Positions 31,006-42,419 of a stretch of DNA of 64,000 nucleotides are shown here, piece after piece. The first letter of the stretch is position 1, and every line of letters starts with the position of its first letter. Below the pieces are notes generated by a model. It had not been told where the DNA came from, did no database searches, and saw only the letters and a program-made list of their open reading frames with translations. This DNA is from Sphingopyxis sp. FD7 (lineage in GTDB: Bacteria; Pseudomonadota; Alphaproteobacteria; Sphingomonadales; Sphingomonadaceae): the NCBI RefSeq assembly GCF_003609835.1, contig NZ_AP017898.1:2480001-2544000 (forward strand). Reading direction: 5' to 3'. The translations under genes were made by a program, and so were the position numbers.

Positions 31006-32751
31006 TCAGCCCGCCGGGGGGCCGACGACGCCGGATTGGCGCAGAGCCGCCGACGCCCGCGCGATCACCGTCGGCGTGATCATGAAGCGGCCGAGCACCT
31101 GTTCGGGCGACGCTTCGGCGGGCTGGCGCGTATGGTCGAGCAGGCGTCGCCACAGCGCGCGTGCCGCCTCAACCTCGCCCTGCCGCGCCAGCACGACCGC
31201 GCGCACCATCAGATATTGCGGCTCCAGGTTGGTCGGCGACGGCATCCGGTCGAGGATCGCCTGCGCCTCCGCCTGTTCGCCGCGCTGCGACAGGATGAAG
31301 GCCAACGCCACCGCGGGCACGCCGGGGTTGGAAGGGTCGAGCGCGAGCGAACGGCGCAGCAGTTCCTCGCCCTCCTGCGCGCGGTCGCACGCCACCTTGA
31401 ACAGGCCGAGAAAGCCGGCCATGTCGGCATCAAAGGGATTGAGCGCCCGCGCGCTGTCGCCCATCGCGATTCCCCCGGCGCAGTCGCCGGCATAGAAGTG
31501 CGCGCGCGCCATCGCGAACTGTCCGGCCGAGGCATTGGGATTTTCGCGATAGGCGCGCAGCGCGAGCGCGCGCGCCTCGACAAAGGCTTCGCGGCCGGCG
31601 GGCGTCCTGCGCTGCGGCTGCCAGTCGCCGAAACGCACGAGCGACAGCGCCGCGAGCGCAACCGGATCGCGCGGGTTGGCCTCGATCGTCGCGCGGAGGC
31701 AGCCGTCGACGCGCTTCGCCGTCGCCGGATCGCGCATCTGGCGCAACCGGTTGAACTGGGCGAGGCAGGGATAGCCGGGCGCATAATTGTCGGGCTGGCG
31801 CCGGATCTGGTCGCGCACGATCACGCCATAATCGCCCCCGAGCTGGGCGATGACGGGCTCGACGGCGGTGAACTCGGGCGTGTCGAAATGATCGAGCCGC
31901 AATTGCTGCGACCAGATCGCACGCTGATCGGCGACGCGATTGAGCACCAACGTCACATCGACAACCCCGTCGACCGTGCGGACGAGCGAGGTGTCGAGCC
32001 GATAATCGGCGGTGCGCGGAGCCGCGTCGCCCATGGCATTCGCGGCGAGCAGGTCGATCAGGTCGAACCGGCGCAGCCCATCGCGCAGCCTGCCGTCGAG
32101 CGCGCGAGCAAGCGCACGCGATTCGGGCAGATTGCCCGATTCCGGCGCGCTGATTTCGAGCAGGGGTTCCGGCACCGGATCGCGCCCGAGCAGGCGCAGC
32201 GCTTCGCCGCGCAGTGCCCAGAGCGCCAGAAAGGCGAGCGCCAGAAGCAGCAGGGCGACGATCCACCGACCGAAGCGGCCGCCGCCCGAGCTGGCGGCGG
32301 TCGGCGGCACCGCATCGCCGCCCATCGCCGCGGCTGCGGTCTTGACGTCATCGCCGTCGTCCAGCCCCTCGGTCCCGCGCGCGGCGGGCGGCGACGAGCG
32401 ATGCTGGACGACCACTTCGTAACTGCCTTGCGGCACGCGCAGCCGGTGGATCCACGGCGTCTCCGCATAATAGCGGTCGAGCAGCGTCCGCAGCCGACCG
32501 ACCATCACGCGCGGATAGCTGTCGACCGCGGGGTCGAAATCCTCGCTTCGTCCCAGCGCCTCGGTCGCGATCGCATAGGCCTTGGGCGCGCTGCGCCCAC
32601 CGCGCAGCCGATGCTCGACAAGGAATTGCAGCAGCCGCGACAACACCGGCGAGCGCGTGAACATGGGCGATTCGAGCAGACGCTGAAGCTCCTCGGCGAT
32701 GATCCGATCGACCTCGTCGGGGTCCATTTCGTTCGTTTTCGCCTGGTCCAT
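31006..32751 (-). CDS. Membrane-anchored TPR protein with N-terminal DNA-binding-like region
   Basis: A 581-residue protein. Residues 10-117 (VDRIIAEELQRLLESPMFTR...VGRLRTLLDRYY...LRVPQGSYEVV) resemble the N-terminal domain of adenylate-cyclase-like and CadC/ToxR-like regulators, with the final strand pair of a winged helix. A low-complexity linker, one membrane helix (162-181) and a periplasmic region with degenerate TPR repeats from about residue 380 follow. This suggests a one-component transmembrane regulator or sensor, but the target is unknown. The start at 32751 has GAGGGT upstream. A perfect 6-bp inverted repeat lies about 70 bp ahead of the gene. Confidence 0.72.
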   Translation of the reverse strand: MDQAKTNEMDPDEVDRIIAEELQRLLESPMFTRSPVLSRLLQFLVEHRLRGGRSAPKAYAIATEALGRSEDFDPAVDSYPRVMVGRLRTLLDRYYAETPWIHRLRVPQGSYEVVVQHRSSPPAARGTEGLDDGDDVKTAAAAMGGDAVPPTAASSGGGRFGRWIVALLLLALAFLALWALRGEALRLLGRDPVPEPLLEISAPESGNLPESRALARALDGRLRDGLRRFDLIDLLAANAMGDAAPRTADYRLDTSLVRTVDGVVDVTLVLNRVADQRAIWSQQLRLDHFDTPEFTAVEPVIAQLGGDYGVIVRDQIRRQPDNYAPGYPCLAQFNRLRQMRDPATAKRVDGCLRATIEANPRDPVALAALSLVRFGDWQPQRRTPAGREAFVEARALALRAYRENPNASAGQFAMARAHFYAGDCAGGIAMGDSARALNPFDADMAGFLGLFKVACDRAQEGEELLRRSLALDPSNPGVPAVALAFILSQRGEQAEAQAILDRMPSPTNLEPQYLMVRAVVLARQGEVEAARALWRRLLDHTRQPAEASPEQVLGRFMITPTVIARASAALRQSGVVGPPAG

Positions 32752-33267
32752 GCTACCCTCAAATGCCCGCGGCGGGCGATGCGGTAGATACGCCAATCGT
32801 CCGGCGCGCCTACCCTTTGTTACGCCCTCGTAACGGTAACACGCCGGCCGATCCTCATATCAGATGTCCAGAGCCGCTCCAATGCACGACCGAAAAAGGC
32901 GAAAACGGGTTAAGAAAGGGTTATCAAAAAGCGACACACCGGCATGTGACCCCTTGTAACTGCCCCGAAACGGGATTTCTGTCATTCTTTTCACCGCTGC
33001 ATCGTCGTTATATCGATGCGCCGTGAGGCCCAAGGCGAATGGTGCGAGCTGGTCCCTGGCACCCTTCGAATCCCCTCAGGCCTCATTTCAAGACTTCGCC
33101 GGGCGGCTCGACAGCCCCACCTGTTCTCCGCCCGGCAAGTCGATCCGCATGTCCGCGATCGAGCGCCGCGCGTGGCGAGGCAACAGGCGCGGCGACGCAC
33201 CGATGTCGAGGCAGGACAGGCGACAAGGAAGATCGGAAGCGCGGCGCGCGCTGCCAGCCCGCCGCGG
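32752..33267. other. 516-bp gap between the TPR protein and the VOC protein
   Basis: No gene is supported. It holds the inverted repeat at 32819-32834 and a comparatively AT-rich stretch at about 32880-33010. The latter probably includes the minus-strand promoter of the TPR gene. Confidence 0.45.
32819..32834. promoter_or_regulatory. Perfect inverted repeat GTTACG-N4-CGTAAC
   Basis: Both arms are exact and a third half, GGTAAC, follows at once. It lies 68 bp upstream of the TPR membrane protein start, as an autoregulatory operator would. Confidence 0.45.
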
Positions 33268-33669
33268 TCAGGCCGGCCCGATCCGAAAGGCGCAAAGCTT
33301 GTTGCCGTCGGGATCGCGGAAATAGGCGCCGTAAAAGGCGCGCGCGCCCTCATCGCCGCGCACCCCCGGCGGTCCTTCGCAGCGGCCGCCGAGTTCGAGC
33401 GCCCTGGCGTGGAGCGCGTCGACCTTCGCGCGCTCGTCGACGACGATCGCCGCCATATGGCCGTTGCCGGGATGCGGCGGCTGGCCGTCATAGGGCCGCG
33501 TCACCGCGATTCCCGGCTGCCCCCAGTCGGTCGCATAAAGGGTGAAGCCGTTCGCTTCCTCGTCGGACATCCGCATCAGTTCGCGCGCGCCGACGGTGGC
33601 GAGCAACTCCGAATAGAAACGGCGCGCGCGGTCAAGATCGCTGGCGCCCATGGTGACATAACCGAGCAT
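33268..33669 (-). CDS. VOC-family (glyoxalase/bleomycin-resistance-like) protein
   Basis: A 133-residue vicinal-oxygen-chelate fold protein. MLGYVTMGASDLDRARRFYS opens the first beta-alpha-beta unit, and FYGAYFRDPDGNKLCAF closes the second with the metal-binding Glu-position substituted by Asn/Lys surroundings. Typical for small lactoylglutathione-lyase-like proteins of unknown substrate. The ATG at 33669 has AAGGGCACG before it; the longer reading is repeat sequence. It stands alone on the minus strand. Confidence 0.85.
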   Translation of the reverse strand: MLGYVTMGASDLDRARRFYSELLATVGARELMRMSDEEANGFTLYATDWGQPGIAVTRPYDGQPPHPGNGHMAAIVVDERAKVDALHARALELGGRCEGPPGVRGDEGARAFYGAYFRDPDGNKLCAFRIGPA

Positions 33670-33773
33670 CGTGCCCTTCCCTTTCTGCCGTTGGCATTGG
33701 TCGCCAGGCTTGCCGAAGAGAGCCTCCGTTTCCACGGAACCCCTCCGAACTTCGTCATAGAAGGCCCAGGGCC

Positions 33774-33905
33774 GATCGCCATTCAGAAGCTGGCGAGTCG
33801 AAAATGGCGGTTTCCGTGACCCGGAGCGCAGCGTGCTTTTTGCACGGGAGCAGCGGAAGCGCACAAGGCCGCCATTTGCAGACCGCCAGAGCTGAATGGC
33901 GATTG
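33774..33905. repeat. Dispersed repeat, family D, copy 2
   Basis: Near-identical to 11333-11464 in the same orientation, sharing GATCGCCATTCAG... and ...GAGCTGAATGGCGATT ends, over about 130 bp. Confidence 0.88.
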
Positions 33906-33915
33906 GTCCTAGGCG

Positions 33916-34428
33916 TCAGCTGGTCGCCGGCGCCTTGCACGGACCGGTGTGCGTGCTCGTCATCTGCATCACCATCTCCATGTCGCCGCCGGTCGGTATC
34001 TTGCCCTTGGTGGTGATCGTCACGTCGGACTTTTTGGCTTCCATCGTGCCGTTCATCGCCATTTCAACGGTCTGGCCGTTGGCGGTGCAGGTGCCGGCAA
34101 CGTCGATCTTGCCGCCCGCGACATCCTTTTTCGACCAGGTGCATTCGCCGCCGTTGCCCGGCCCCTTGGCAAGCTCCGCCGCGATATCTTCCTTGTCGAC
34201 CTGTTCCTGCGTGAAGCACTGGTCCATGCCGCTGGCGCCTTCGACCATCTTGGTCATGCCGTCCCTCATTTCGGGCGGCATTCCCGGAACCTCGAACTTC
34301 ACCAGCTTGACCTCGGTCTTCCAGTTGCCCGCCTCGCGCTTCACCGTGCCGCCGGCATTCTCCGCCTTGCCGCAGCCCGACAGCGCCAGAAGCGTGCCGA
34401 GGGCCGCAATCACCATCATTTTCTTCAT
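33916..34428 (-). CDS. DUF3617-type lipoprotein
   Basis: A 170-residue secreted protein. A lipobox-like ALSGC at the end of the signal peptide (residues 1-20) predicts a lipoprotein. The mature part holds [14 protein letters not shown] and [12 protein letters not shown], with four Cys (at about 70, 96, 113 and near the end), fitting the DUF3617 family often found in sphingomonads. Function unknown. ATG at 34428 follows AGGAGA; upstream frame is rejected. Divergent from uvrB. Confidence 0.82.
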   Translation of the reverse strand: MKKMMVIAALGTLLALSGCGKAENAGGTVKREAGNWKTEVKLVKFEVPGMPPEMRDGMTKMVEGASGMDQCFTQEQVDKEDIAAELAKGPGNGGECTWSKKDVAGGKIDVAGTCTANGQTVEMAMNGTMEAKKSDVTITTKGKIPTGGDMEMVMQMTSTHTGPCKAPATS

Positions 34429-34510
34429 CGCCTGTCTCCTCTGGACTCGCAGCTGCTCGTTTCTGTCATTGCGATTGTGGACCCGCTCCATCGATACCAT
34501 ATTGGCAGCG

Positions 34511-36697
<2,187 letters not shown>

Positions 36698-36790
36698 GCC
36701 GCTCAGAATAGCAGCTTGTCGCTATGCGACTTGTGATTTGCCAAATGGCGTCCGATGACGGACGTGGGTAACAATCCAATCGAGCGATAA

Positions 36791-36805
36791 TTAGGACGTC
36801 ACTAA
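36791..36805. promoter_or_regulatory. Imperfect palindrome ahead of the HigB/HigA-like pair
   Basis: TTAGGACGTCACTAA reads nearly the same on both strands and lies just upstream of the toxin start, where an antitoxin operator is expected. Confidence 0.4.
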
Positions 36806-36819
36806 CTGGCGACCTACGA

Positions 36820-37185
36820 ATGCAGGATTGGATTGACATGGATGAAAATGTCCTCTATAAAGGACAAGCTTACCAACTGGCGGAAACGACCGAATTCGCC
36901 CGTTGGTTCGGTTCGTTGCGGGACGTTCGCGCGGTTGCCAAAATCGCCGATCGCCTGAAACGCGCGTCGAACGGCAATTTCGGAGACCATAAATCCGTCA
37001 AGGGCGGCGTCTTCGAAATGCGGGTCGACTATGGACCGGGCTATCGGGTTTATTTCTTCCGGCGCGGTAATGAGCTTGTCATTCTGCTTTTCGGTGGCGA
37101 CAAGCGCAGTCAGGATGACGATGTCGCCCGCGCCAAGCGGTTGAAGGAAGAGATTGAAGGACGTGACGGAGCTACGACCCTTTGA
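36820..37185 (+). CDS. RelE/HigB-like toxin (phage Gp49-type addiction module killer)
   Basis: A 121-residue protein (115 from Met7). It has TEFARWFGSLRDVRAVAKIADRL and the RelE-fold core FGDHKSVKGGVFEMRVDYGP, then GYRVYFFRRGNELVILLFGGDKRSQ, matching the small RNA-interferase killers of HI1419 type. The C-terminal Arg/Lys-rich end overlaps the antitoxin start by 32 bp. As toxin first, antitoxin second, it has HigBA order. The exact start (36820 or 36838) is unsure because neither has a strong ribosome site. Confidence 0.85.
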   Translation: MQDWIDMDENVLYKGQAYQLAETTEFARWFGSLRDVRAVAKIADRLKRASNGNFGDHKSVKGGVFEMRVDYGPGYRVYFFRRGNELVILLFGGDKRSQDDDVARAKRLKEEIEGRDGATTL

Positions 37186-37453
37186 CGCAGCGAACTACCT
37201 TACGACCGAGGAGCATATCCTTTATTATCTCGAAGCGGCGATGGAAGGGAATGACCCGAAACATATCGCCAGTGCGCTCGGCGACGTCGCCCGTTCGAAA
37301 GGCATGAGCGAAATCGCTCGCAAGACCGGACTCGGCCGGCAAGCGCTTTACAATGCCCTATCGGAAAATGGTAATCCCACACTGGAAACGCTGATGGCCG
37401 TGCTCGATGCCCTCGGCCTCGAATTGTCGGTGCAGCCCAAGAAGGCCGCCTGA
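37154..37453 (+). CDS. HigA-like HTH antitoxin
   Basis: A 99-residue partner with an XRE-type helix-turn-helix (GMSEIARKTGLGRQALYNAL, then SENGNPTLETLMAVLDALGL) and the conserved lead-in LTTEEHILYYLEAAMEGNDP of the HI1420 family. It begins inside the toxin frame, with TTG (37154, GGAAG ahead) or GTG at 37163 as start. It should bind toxin and repress the operon. It ends 94 bp before the peptidase gene. Confidence 0.85.
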   Translation: MKDVTELRPFDAANYLTTEEHILYYLEAAMEGNDPKHIASALGDVARSKGMSEIARKTGLGRQALYNALSENGNPTLETLMAVLDALGLELSVQPKKAA

Positions 37454-37547
37454 TACCTTCGACGAAACCCCGTCTGTAACCGACAAGTAGCCTTGCCGCC
37501 GTCCCTTGGGCTGCATAGGGTCGCCCCGCAATCGGGGAGATATATCC

Positions 37548-39053
37548 ATGAAATCGGGTCTTTCGTTCATGGCCTTGGCGCTTGCCTTCGCCGCGCCCCC
37601 CGCGCTTCACGCGCAGGACAAGCCCGACGACAAGGCCAAGGCCGAAAAGCCCGCCGACTATGAACCGCAAATCCGCACCACCAAGCTCAGCGGCACCTTC
37701 GGCGGCCAGCGCATCAATTACGCCGCGACGATCGGCGAGACGATCATCAGCAACAAGGAGGGCGTGCCCGAAGTCGCCGTCGTCACCACATCCTATGTCA
37801 AGGAACCGCGCGACCCCAGCCGCCCCGTGACCTTCCTGTTCAACGGCGGCCCCGGTTCGGGCACCGTCTGGTTGATGATGGGCGCCTTCGGCCCCAAGCG
37901 CGTCGCGATTCCGGGCACCGGCGTCGACGACGGCGCCCCGCCCTATCCTATCGTCGACAATCCCGACGCGCTGCTCGACGTCACCGACATCGTCTTCATC
38001 GACCCGCCGGGCACGGGCTTCTCGCACCTGATCGGCAAGGCCGACCCCGAGGATTATTATGGCGTGACGCAGGATGCCAAGCTGGTCGCCGAGGTGATCC
38101 GCCGCTGGCTCGCCGACAATGGCCGCTGGAACAGCCCCAAATATCTCGGCGGCGAAAGCTATGGCACGACGCGCACCGCCGCGGTCGCACACCAGTTGAT
38201 GAACGCGACCTATAACGACGTTGCCTTCAACGGGCTGATCCTGATTTCGGCGGTGCTCGATTTCGCAGCGGGCGCCGACACGCCGGGCAACGAGCTGTCG
38301 CCGATCACCAATCTGCCATCGATGGCGGTGACCGCGCTCTATCACGGCAAGGCGCAGGCGGCCTCACCCGAAGCCTTCGCCGAAGAGGCGCGGCAATGGG
38401 CGATCGGCCCCTATGCGACCGCGCTGCTCAAAGGACAGAAATTGCAGGGCGAGGAACGCGCCGCGATCCGCCGCGAGCTGGCGCGCTTTACGGGCCTGTC
38501 CGAAACCTATCTCGAACAGGCGGATCTGCGCGTCACGCCCGCGCGCTTCTACAAGGAACTGCTGCGCGATCGCGGCCTCACCGTCGGGCGGCTCGACAGC
38601 CGCTACACCGGCAAGGATTATGACAGCGCCGGCGAATCGCCCGACAACGACCCCAGCTTTTACGGGATCGACGCCAGCTACACCGCCGCGATCAACAGCT
38701 GGCTGCGCGACGGGCTGGGGTTCAAGACGACCCGCGAATATCAGTCGATCAGCGGCATCGGCAGCCAGTGGGACTGGCGCATCGGCGGGCGCGACAGCAA
38801 CGCCTATCTCAACGTAGCGCCCTGGATCGGGCAAGCAATGCGTGAGAACAGCGGGCTGCGCGTGCTCGTCGCGCAGGGCTGGTATGATTTCGCGACGCCC
38901 TTCTTCGCCGCCGAATATGCGCTGTCCCGCACCGGCATTCCGCAGGACCGGATCCGCTACACCTATTATGGCGCGGGCCACATGATGTATATTCGCGACG
39001 AGGACCGGCGGAAACTGTCGGAGGATGTGCGCGCCTTCATCCGCGCGCGATAA
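37548..39053 (+). CDS. S10-family serine carboxypeptidase-like protein
   Basis: A 501-residue secreted peptidase. Signal peptide at residues 1-22 (ends LHAQ). FNGGPGSGTVW forms the oxyanion loop, GGESYGTTR holds the catalytic Ser, WYDFATP the Asp and GAGHMM the His. Bacterial members of this group occur in xanthomonads and sphingomonads, often as extracytoplasmic dipeptide or polypeptide hydrolases. GGGGAGA is ahead of the ATG. The lysine-rich linker after the signal peptide is disordered. Confidence 0.92.
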   Translation: MKSGLSFMALALAFAAPPALHAQDKPDDKAKAEKPADYEPQIRTTKLSGTFGGQRINYAATIGETIISNKEGVPEVAVVTTSYVKEPRDPSRPVTFLFNGGPGSGTVWLMMGAFGPKRVAIPGTGVDDGAPPYPIVDNPDALLDVTDIVFIDPPGTGFSHLIGKADPEDYYGVTQDAKLVAEVIRRWLADNGRWNSPKYLGGESYGTTRTAAVAHQLMNATYNDVAFNGLILISAVLDFAAGADTPGNELSPITNLPSMAVTALYHGKAQAASPEAFAEEARQWAIGPYATALLKGQKLQGEERAAIRRELARFTGLSETYLEQADLRVTPARFYKELLRDRGLTVGRLDSRYTGKDYDSAGESPDNDPSFYGIDASYTAAINSWLRDGLGFKTTREYQSISGIGSQWDWRIGGRDSNAYLNVAPWIGQAMRENSGLRVLVAQGWYDFATPFFAAEYALSRTGIPQDRIRYTYYGAGHMMYIRDEDRRKLSEDVRAFIRAR

Positions 39054-39100
39054 GGCGTCAGGTCCGACCGGCCCCGGCGCCTGTCGGCTCCCGCATCCCG

Positions 39101-39685
39101 CTACCCCCGCATCTTGTTCGCCATGCCGAGGATGTCGTCGAGCGGATTGCCGTCGCCGTCCATATCGAGCATCTGGCCGATGCCCCCAAGCCCGCCCGCC
39201 GAGGGTGCCGCACCGCCGCCCAATGCGCCGCCGAGGATATTGCCGAGCATTCCGCCCAGGCCCCCGTCTTCCACGCTCCCCTGCCTGCCCTGCTTCGCCA
39301 TATAGCCCGCGACCATCATCGCGAGAATCGGCAGCATCTTCTTGAGCAGCCCGGTATCGAGCCCGGTCTCGGCCGCCGCCTGCCCCGCGACGGTGCGGCT
39401 GACGTCCTTCGACCCGAAGATCTGGCCGAGCACGTCATGACCCGCCTGAACCGGCGTCGGCTGGGGGCCAAGCACCGCGTCGAGCAGCCCGCCGCCGCCG
39501 AGCTGGCCGAGCAGCCCGCCGAGACCTTCGACGCCGCCGCCCGCCTGCGCCTGTTTCTTGAACCCGCCGAGGATCGCGGGGAGCAGCGCGTCGGCGCCCT
39601 GTTTCGCCATCGCGGGCGGCACGCCCAGTTCCTTCGCCATCGATTCGATGCCGCCCGCCTGCGCCAATATGTCGGTGAGGTTCAT
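39101..39685 (-). CDS. DUF937-type protein of unknown function
   Basis: A 194-residue protein, Gly-rich. The N-terminal helices TDILAQAGGIESMAKELGVP and PAMAKQGADALLPAILGGF match DUF937. The C-terminal tail is low complexity with GGLGGMLGNILGGALGGG and a short acidic MDGDGNPLDDILG. The same set appears near E. coli YidB-type proteins, whose function is unclear. The start at 39685 follows GGGAGA. Convergent to the peptidase and divergent from the DUF3597 gene. Confidence 0.8.
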   Translation of the reverse strand: MNLTDILAQAGGIESMAKELGVPPAMAKQGADALLPAILGGFKKQAQAGGGVEGLGGLLGQLGGGGLLDAVLGPQPTPVQAGHDVLGQIFGSKDVSRTVAGQAAAETGLDTGLLKKMLPILAMMVAGYMAKQGRQGSVEDGGLGGMLGNILGGALGGGAAPSAGGLGGIGQMLDMDGDGNPLDDILGMANKMRG

Positions 39686-39858
39686 CGCGCCTGTCTCCCG
39701 CCGGGGCGCCGATCGGTCCGCGCCCATGACCCGACTATAGCAGCACCGCAGCGCACGGCGAGACGTTCATTTGGCTGTCATTATCAACACCATAGTCCTA
39801 GCCTGCGGTTCCCCGACTCGGCCTTTTGGCCGGACCGCGCGATAGTGGGAGTGAAATC

Positions 39859-40257
39859 ATGGGCATTTTCAGCAGCATCAAGGATGCGATCTTCGGCAAG
39901 AAGGCCGAAGCCGCCGAACCCTTGGCCCCCGCGGCCCCCAGCCCCGTCGGCTCCGCGCTCGACGCCGCGACGCAGGCGATGGCGACCGCCGCCGCCCAGC
40001 CGGTCGATGTCGAGGCGATTTTGACCGCCGAGGCGGCCAAGACCGATCAGGATCTCAACTGGCGCACTTCGATCGTCGACCTGATGAAATTGCTCGGCCT
40101 CGATTCGAGCCTCGCCAACCGCAAGGAACTCGCGACCGAACTCGGCTATACCGGCGCGCTCGACGGCAGCGCCGAGATGAACATCTGGCTGCACAAGGCG
40201 GTGATGCGCGAGCTTGCGGCGAACGGCGGCAAGGTGCCCGCCGACCTGATGGATTGA
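39859..40257 (+). CDS. DUF3597-type protein of unknown function
   Basis: A 132-residue cytosolic protein. The N-terminal SIKDAIFGKKAEAAEP is followed by an Ala-rich linker. The folded domain at about 48-130 (VDVEAILTAEAAKTDQDLNW, MKLLGLDSSLANRKELATEL, LHKAVMRELAANGGKVP) matches DUF3597. The GGGAGTG ribosome site supports ATG 39859. Function unknown; in many relatives it is found near stress genes, but no EcfG promoter is visible here. Confidence 0.82.
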   Translation: MGIFSSIKDAIFGKKAEAAEPLAPAAPSPVGSALDAATQAMATAAAQPVDVEAILTAEAAKTDQDLNWRTSIVDLMKLLGLDSSLANRKELATELGYTGALDGSAEMNIWLHKAVMRELAANGGKVPADLMD

Positions 40258-40266
40258 CGAATCAAA

Positions 40267-40400
40267 TCCTCCCTGTGCCGCAGGCATGGGGAGGTGGCAG
40301 CGGCGCAGCCGCTGACGGAGGGGCCATGACGCACCGTCGCGGCCCCTCCACCATCCTTCAGATGGCCCCCCTCCCCACCGCTTTCGCGGCAGGGAGGATC
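40267..40400. repeat. Dispersed palindromic repeat, family F, copy 2
   Basis: Ends CCTCCCTGTGCCGCAGGCAT and GCTTTCGCGGCAGGGAGG pair, with the inner GCGGCGCAGCCGC stem. Related to 18376-18527. Confidence 0.7.
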
Positions 40401-40475
40401 GGCAATGACATTGACCGTCGCGGCCCGCCCCCTAAACAGGTTTCAACCGAAACAAGTCGCGCAAGGGAGCCGCCA

Positions 40476-42320
40476 GTGCATCATCCGCTTTCCGTCCCCG
40501 TCAGCCGCCGCCACACGCTTGCCGCGCTCGGCGCGGGCACCGCCGGCATCGCCCTCGCCGGTCCCGCCGCGGCATTGCAGGGCGCCCCCAAAAGCGGCAC
40601 GCAGCAGTTGCTCGATTCGATCGCCGACAATCTCCTTGCCCATTCGCCCGAGGGAGCAACGTCGCTTGGCATCGACACCGGCGCCCGCGCGGCGATGCGC
40701 GGCGAGCTGGGCGACCGGTCGCCGGCGGGGGTACAGGCGCTCGCCGACACGCTGAAGGCCGATGTCGCGCGCGTCCGCGCCGTCGACAAGGCGGGCCTCG
40801 ACCATGCGACGCGCACCAGCCTGGCGGTCGTCGAAAGCGCCTATGACGTCGCGCTCGCGGGCTTTGCCCTTCCCTATGGCGACGTCGCGGTCGGCGGGTG
40901 GCGCAACACGCCCTATGTCGTGATCCAGAATGTCGGCGCCTATCTCGACATTCCGAAGTTTCTCGACAGCGACCATCCGGTCAAATCGTCGGCCGACGCC
41001 GAAGCCTATCTCGCGCGCCTCAACGCCTTCCCGGGCGTCCTCGACGGCGAAACCGAACGGCTGAAGGCCGCGGGCGCGCAGGGGCTGATCGCCCCCGCCT
41101 TCCTGATCGACAAGGCGGTCAAGCAGATGGAGGCGAGCCTTGCCGACGCGAGATCGGGCGGATCGATGGTCGAAAGCCTGGCGCGCCGCGCGGCCGCGGC
41201 CAAGCTGGGTGGCGACTGGGGCGCGCGCGCCGCAAAGGTCGTGCAGGGCCCGGTCGCCGCCGCGCTCGAACGCCAACTTGCCGAGCTGACGGCGCAGCGG
41301 CCCAGGGCGACGATGGACCCTGGCCTGTGGGCGCGCCCCGGCGGCGACGAATGGTATGCGTGGGGGCTGCGCGCCTCGACCACCACGCGCATGACCCCCG
41401 ACGCGATTCACGAAATGGGGCGCCAGGAACTCGCCGAACTCCACGGCCGGATGGACCCGATTCTGAAGAAGCTGGGCTATACGAAGGGCAGCGTCGGCGA
41501 CCGGATGAACGCGCTCGCCAAAGACCCGCGCTATCAATTCCCCGACAATGACGCGGGCCGCGCCGAGATCGTCGCCTATATCCAGACCTGGCTGGGCAAG
41601 ATCCGCGCCGAACTGCCGCGCGCCTTCCGCACCCTGGTCAAGGGCAATGTCGAGGTGAAGCGGCTCCCTCTGGCCGAGGAACCCGGCGCGCCCGCGGCCT
41701 ATGGCGGCGCGGGGTCGATCGACGGCAGCATTCCGGGGCGCTTCTGGATCAACCTGCGCACGACCGAATTGCACAGCAAATACTCGCTCCCCGATCTGAC
41801 GATGCACGAGGCGATCCCCGGCCATGCGTGGCAGGGCGAATATGCGCATTCGATGCCGCTGATCCGCACGATGCTGGCGTTCAATGCCTATTCGGAGGGC
41901 TGGGCGCTCTATGCCGAACAGCTTGCCGACGAACTGGGACTTTACGACGATTTCGAGGTCGGACGGCTCGGTTACCTCCAGTCGCTCGCCTTCCGCGCCT
42001 GTCGTCTCGTCGTCGATACCGGCCTCCACGCGAAACGCTGGACGCGCGAGCAGGCGGTGCGCTTTTTCGTCGAGGAAAACGGCTCGAACCCGCTCGAGGT
42101 CGCGAGCGAGGTCGATCGCTATTGCAGCTGGGCCGGGCAGGCGTGCGGGTACAAGGTCGGGCACAGCGAGATCGTCCGCCAGCGCGGGCTGGCGCAGGCT
42201 GCGCTGGGACCGAAATATGACCTGCGCGATTTCAACGACGTCGTGGTGAAGGGCGGCAACGTCCCGCTTGACGTGCTGGCGCAGAATGTCGCGGAGTATG
42301 TGCGGGAGGCGAGGGGGTAA
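40476..42320 (+). CDS. DUF885-family metallopeptidase-like protein with Tat signal
   Basis: A 614-residue exported protein. SRRHTLAALGAGTAGIALAG at residues 10-29 is a twin-arginine type signal, so it is probably exported folded. HEAIPGH near residue 447 is the HExxxGH-like metal site of the family, with downstream ALYAEQLADELGLYD. Family members act on small peptides or are of unknown substrate. GTG at 40476 is chosen because AGGGAG lies just ahead; the longer ORF start is in a palindromic repeat. Confidence 0.85.
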   Translation: MHHPLSVPVSRRHTLAALGAGTAGIALAGPAAALQGAPKSGTQQLLDSIADNLLAHSPEGATSLGIDTGARAAMRGELGDRSPAGVQALADTLKADVARVRAVDKAGLDHATRTSLAVVESAYDVALAGFALPYGDVAVGGWRNTPYVVIQNVGAYLDIPKFLDSDHPVKSSADAEAYLARLNAFPGVLDGETERLKAAGAQGLIAPAFLIDKAVKQMEASLADARSGGSMVESLARRAAAAKLGGDWGARAAKVVQGPVAAALERQLAELTAQRPRATMDPGLWARPGGDEWYAWGLRASTTTRMTPDAIHEMGRQELAELHGRMDPILKKLGYTKGSVGDRMNALAKDPRYQFPDNDAGRAEIVAYIQTWLGKIRAELPRAFRTLVKGNVEVKRLPLAEEPGAPAAYGGAGSIDGSIPGRFWINLRTTELHSKYSLPDLTMHEAIPGHAWQGEYAHSMPLIRTMLAFNAYSEGWALYAEQLADELGLYDDFEVGRLGYLQSLAFRACRLVVDTGLHAKRWTREQAVRFFVEENGSNPLEVASEVDRYCSWAGQACGYKVGHSEIVRQRGLAQAALGPKYDLRDFNDVVVKGGNVPLDVLAQNVAEYVREARG

Positions 42321-42327
42321 CATATTT

Positions 42328-42416
42328 GTGTGTCCCCGCGAAGGCGGGGATCCATCTCCTGCGGGTTCAAGATGGCACCCGCCGAAGATGGGCTCCCGCC
42401 TTCGCGGGAGCACACA
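42328..42416. repeat. Dispersed palindromic repeat, family B, copy 2
   Basis: GTGTGTCCCCGCGAAGGCGG is paired with CCGCCTTCGCGGGAGCACAC, with TCCATC and GATGGG inside. It lies between convergent genes. Confidence 0.85.
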
Positions 42417-42419
42417 GCT

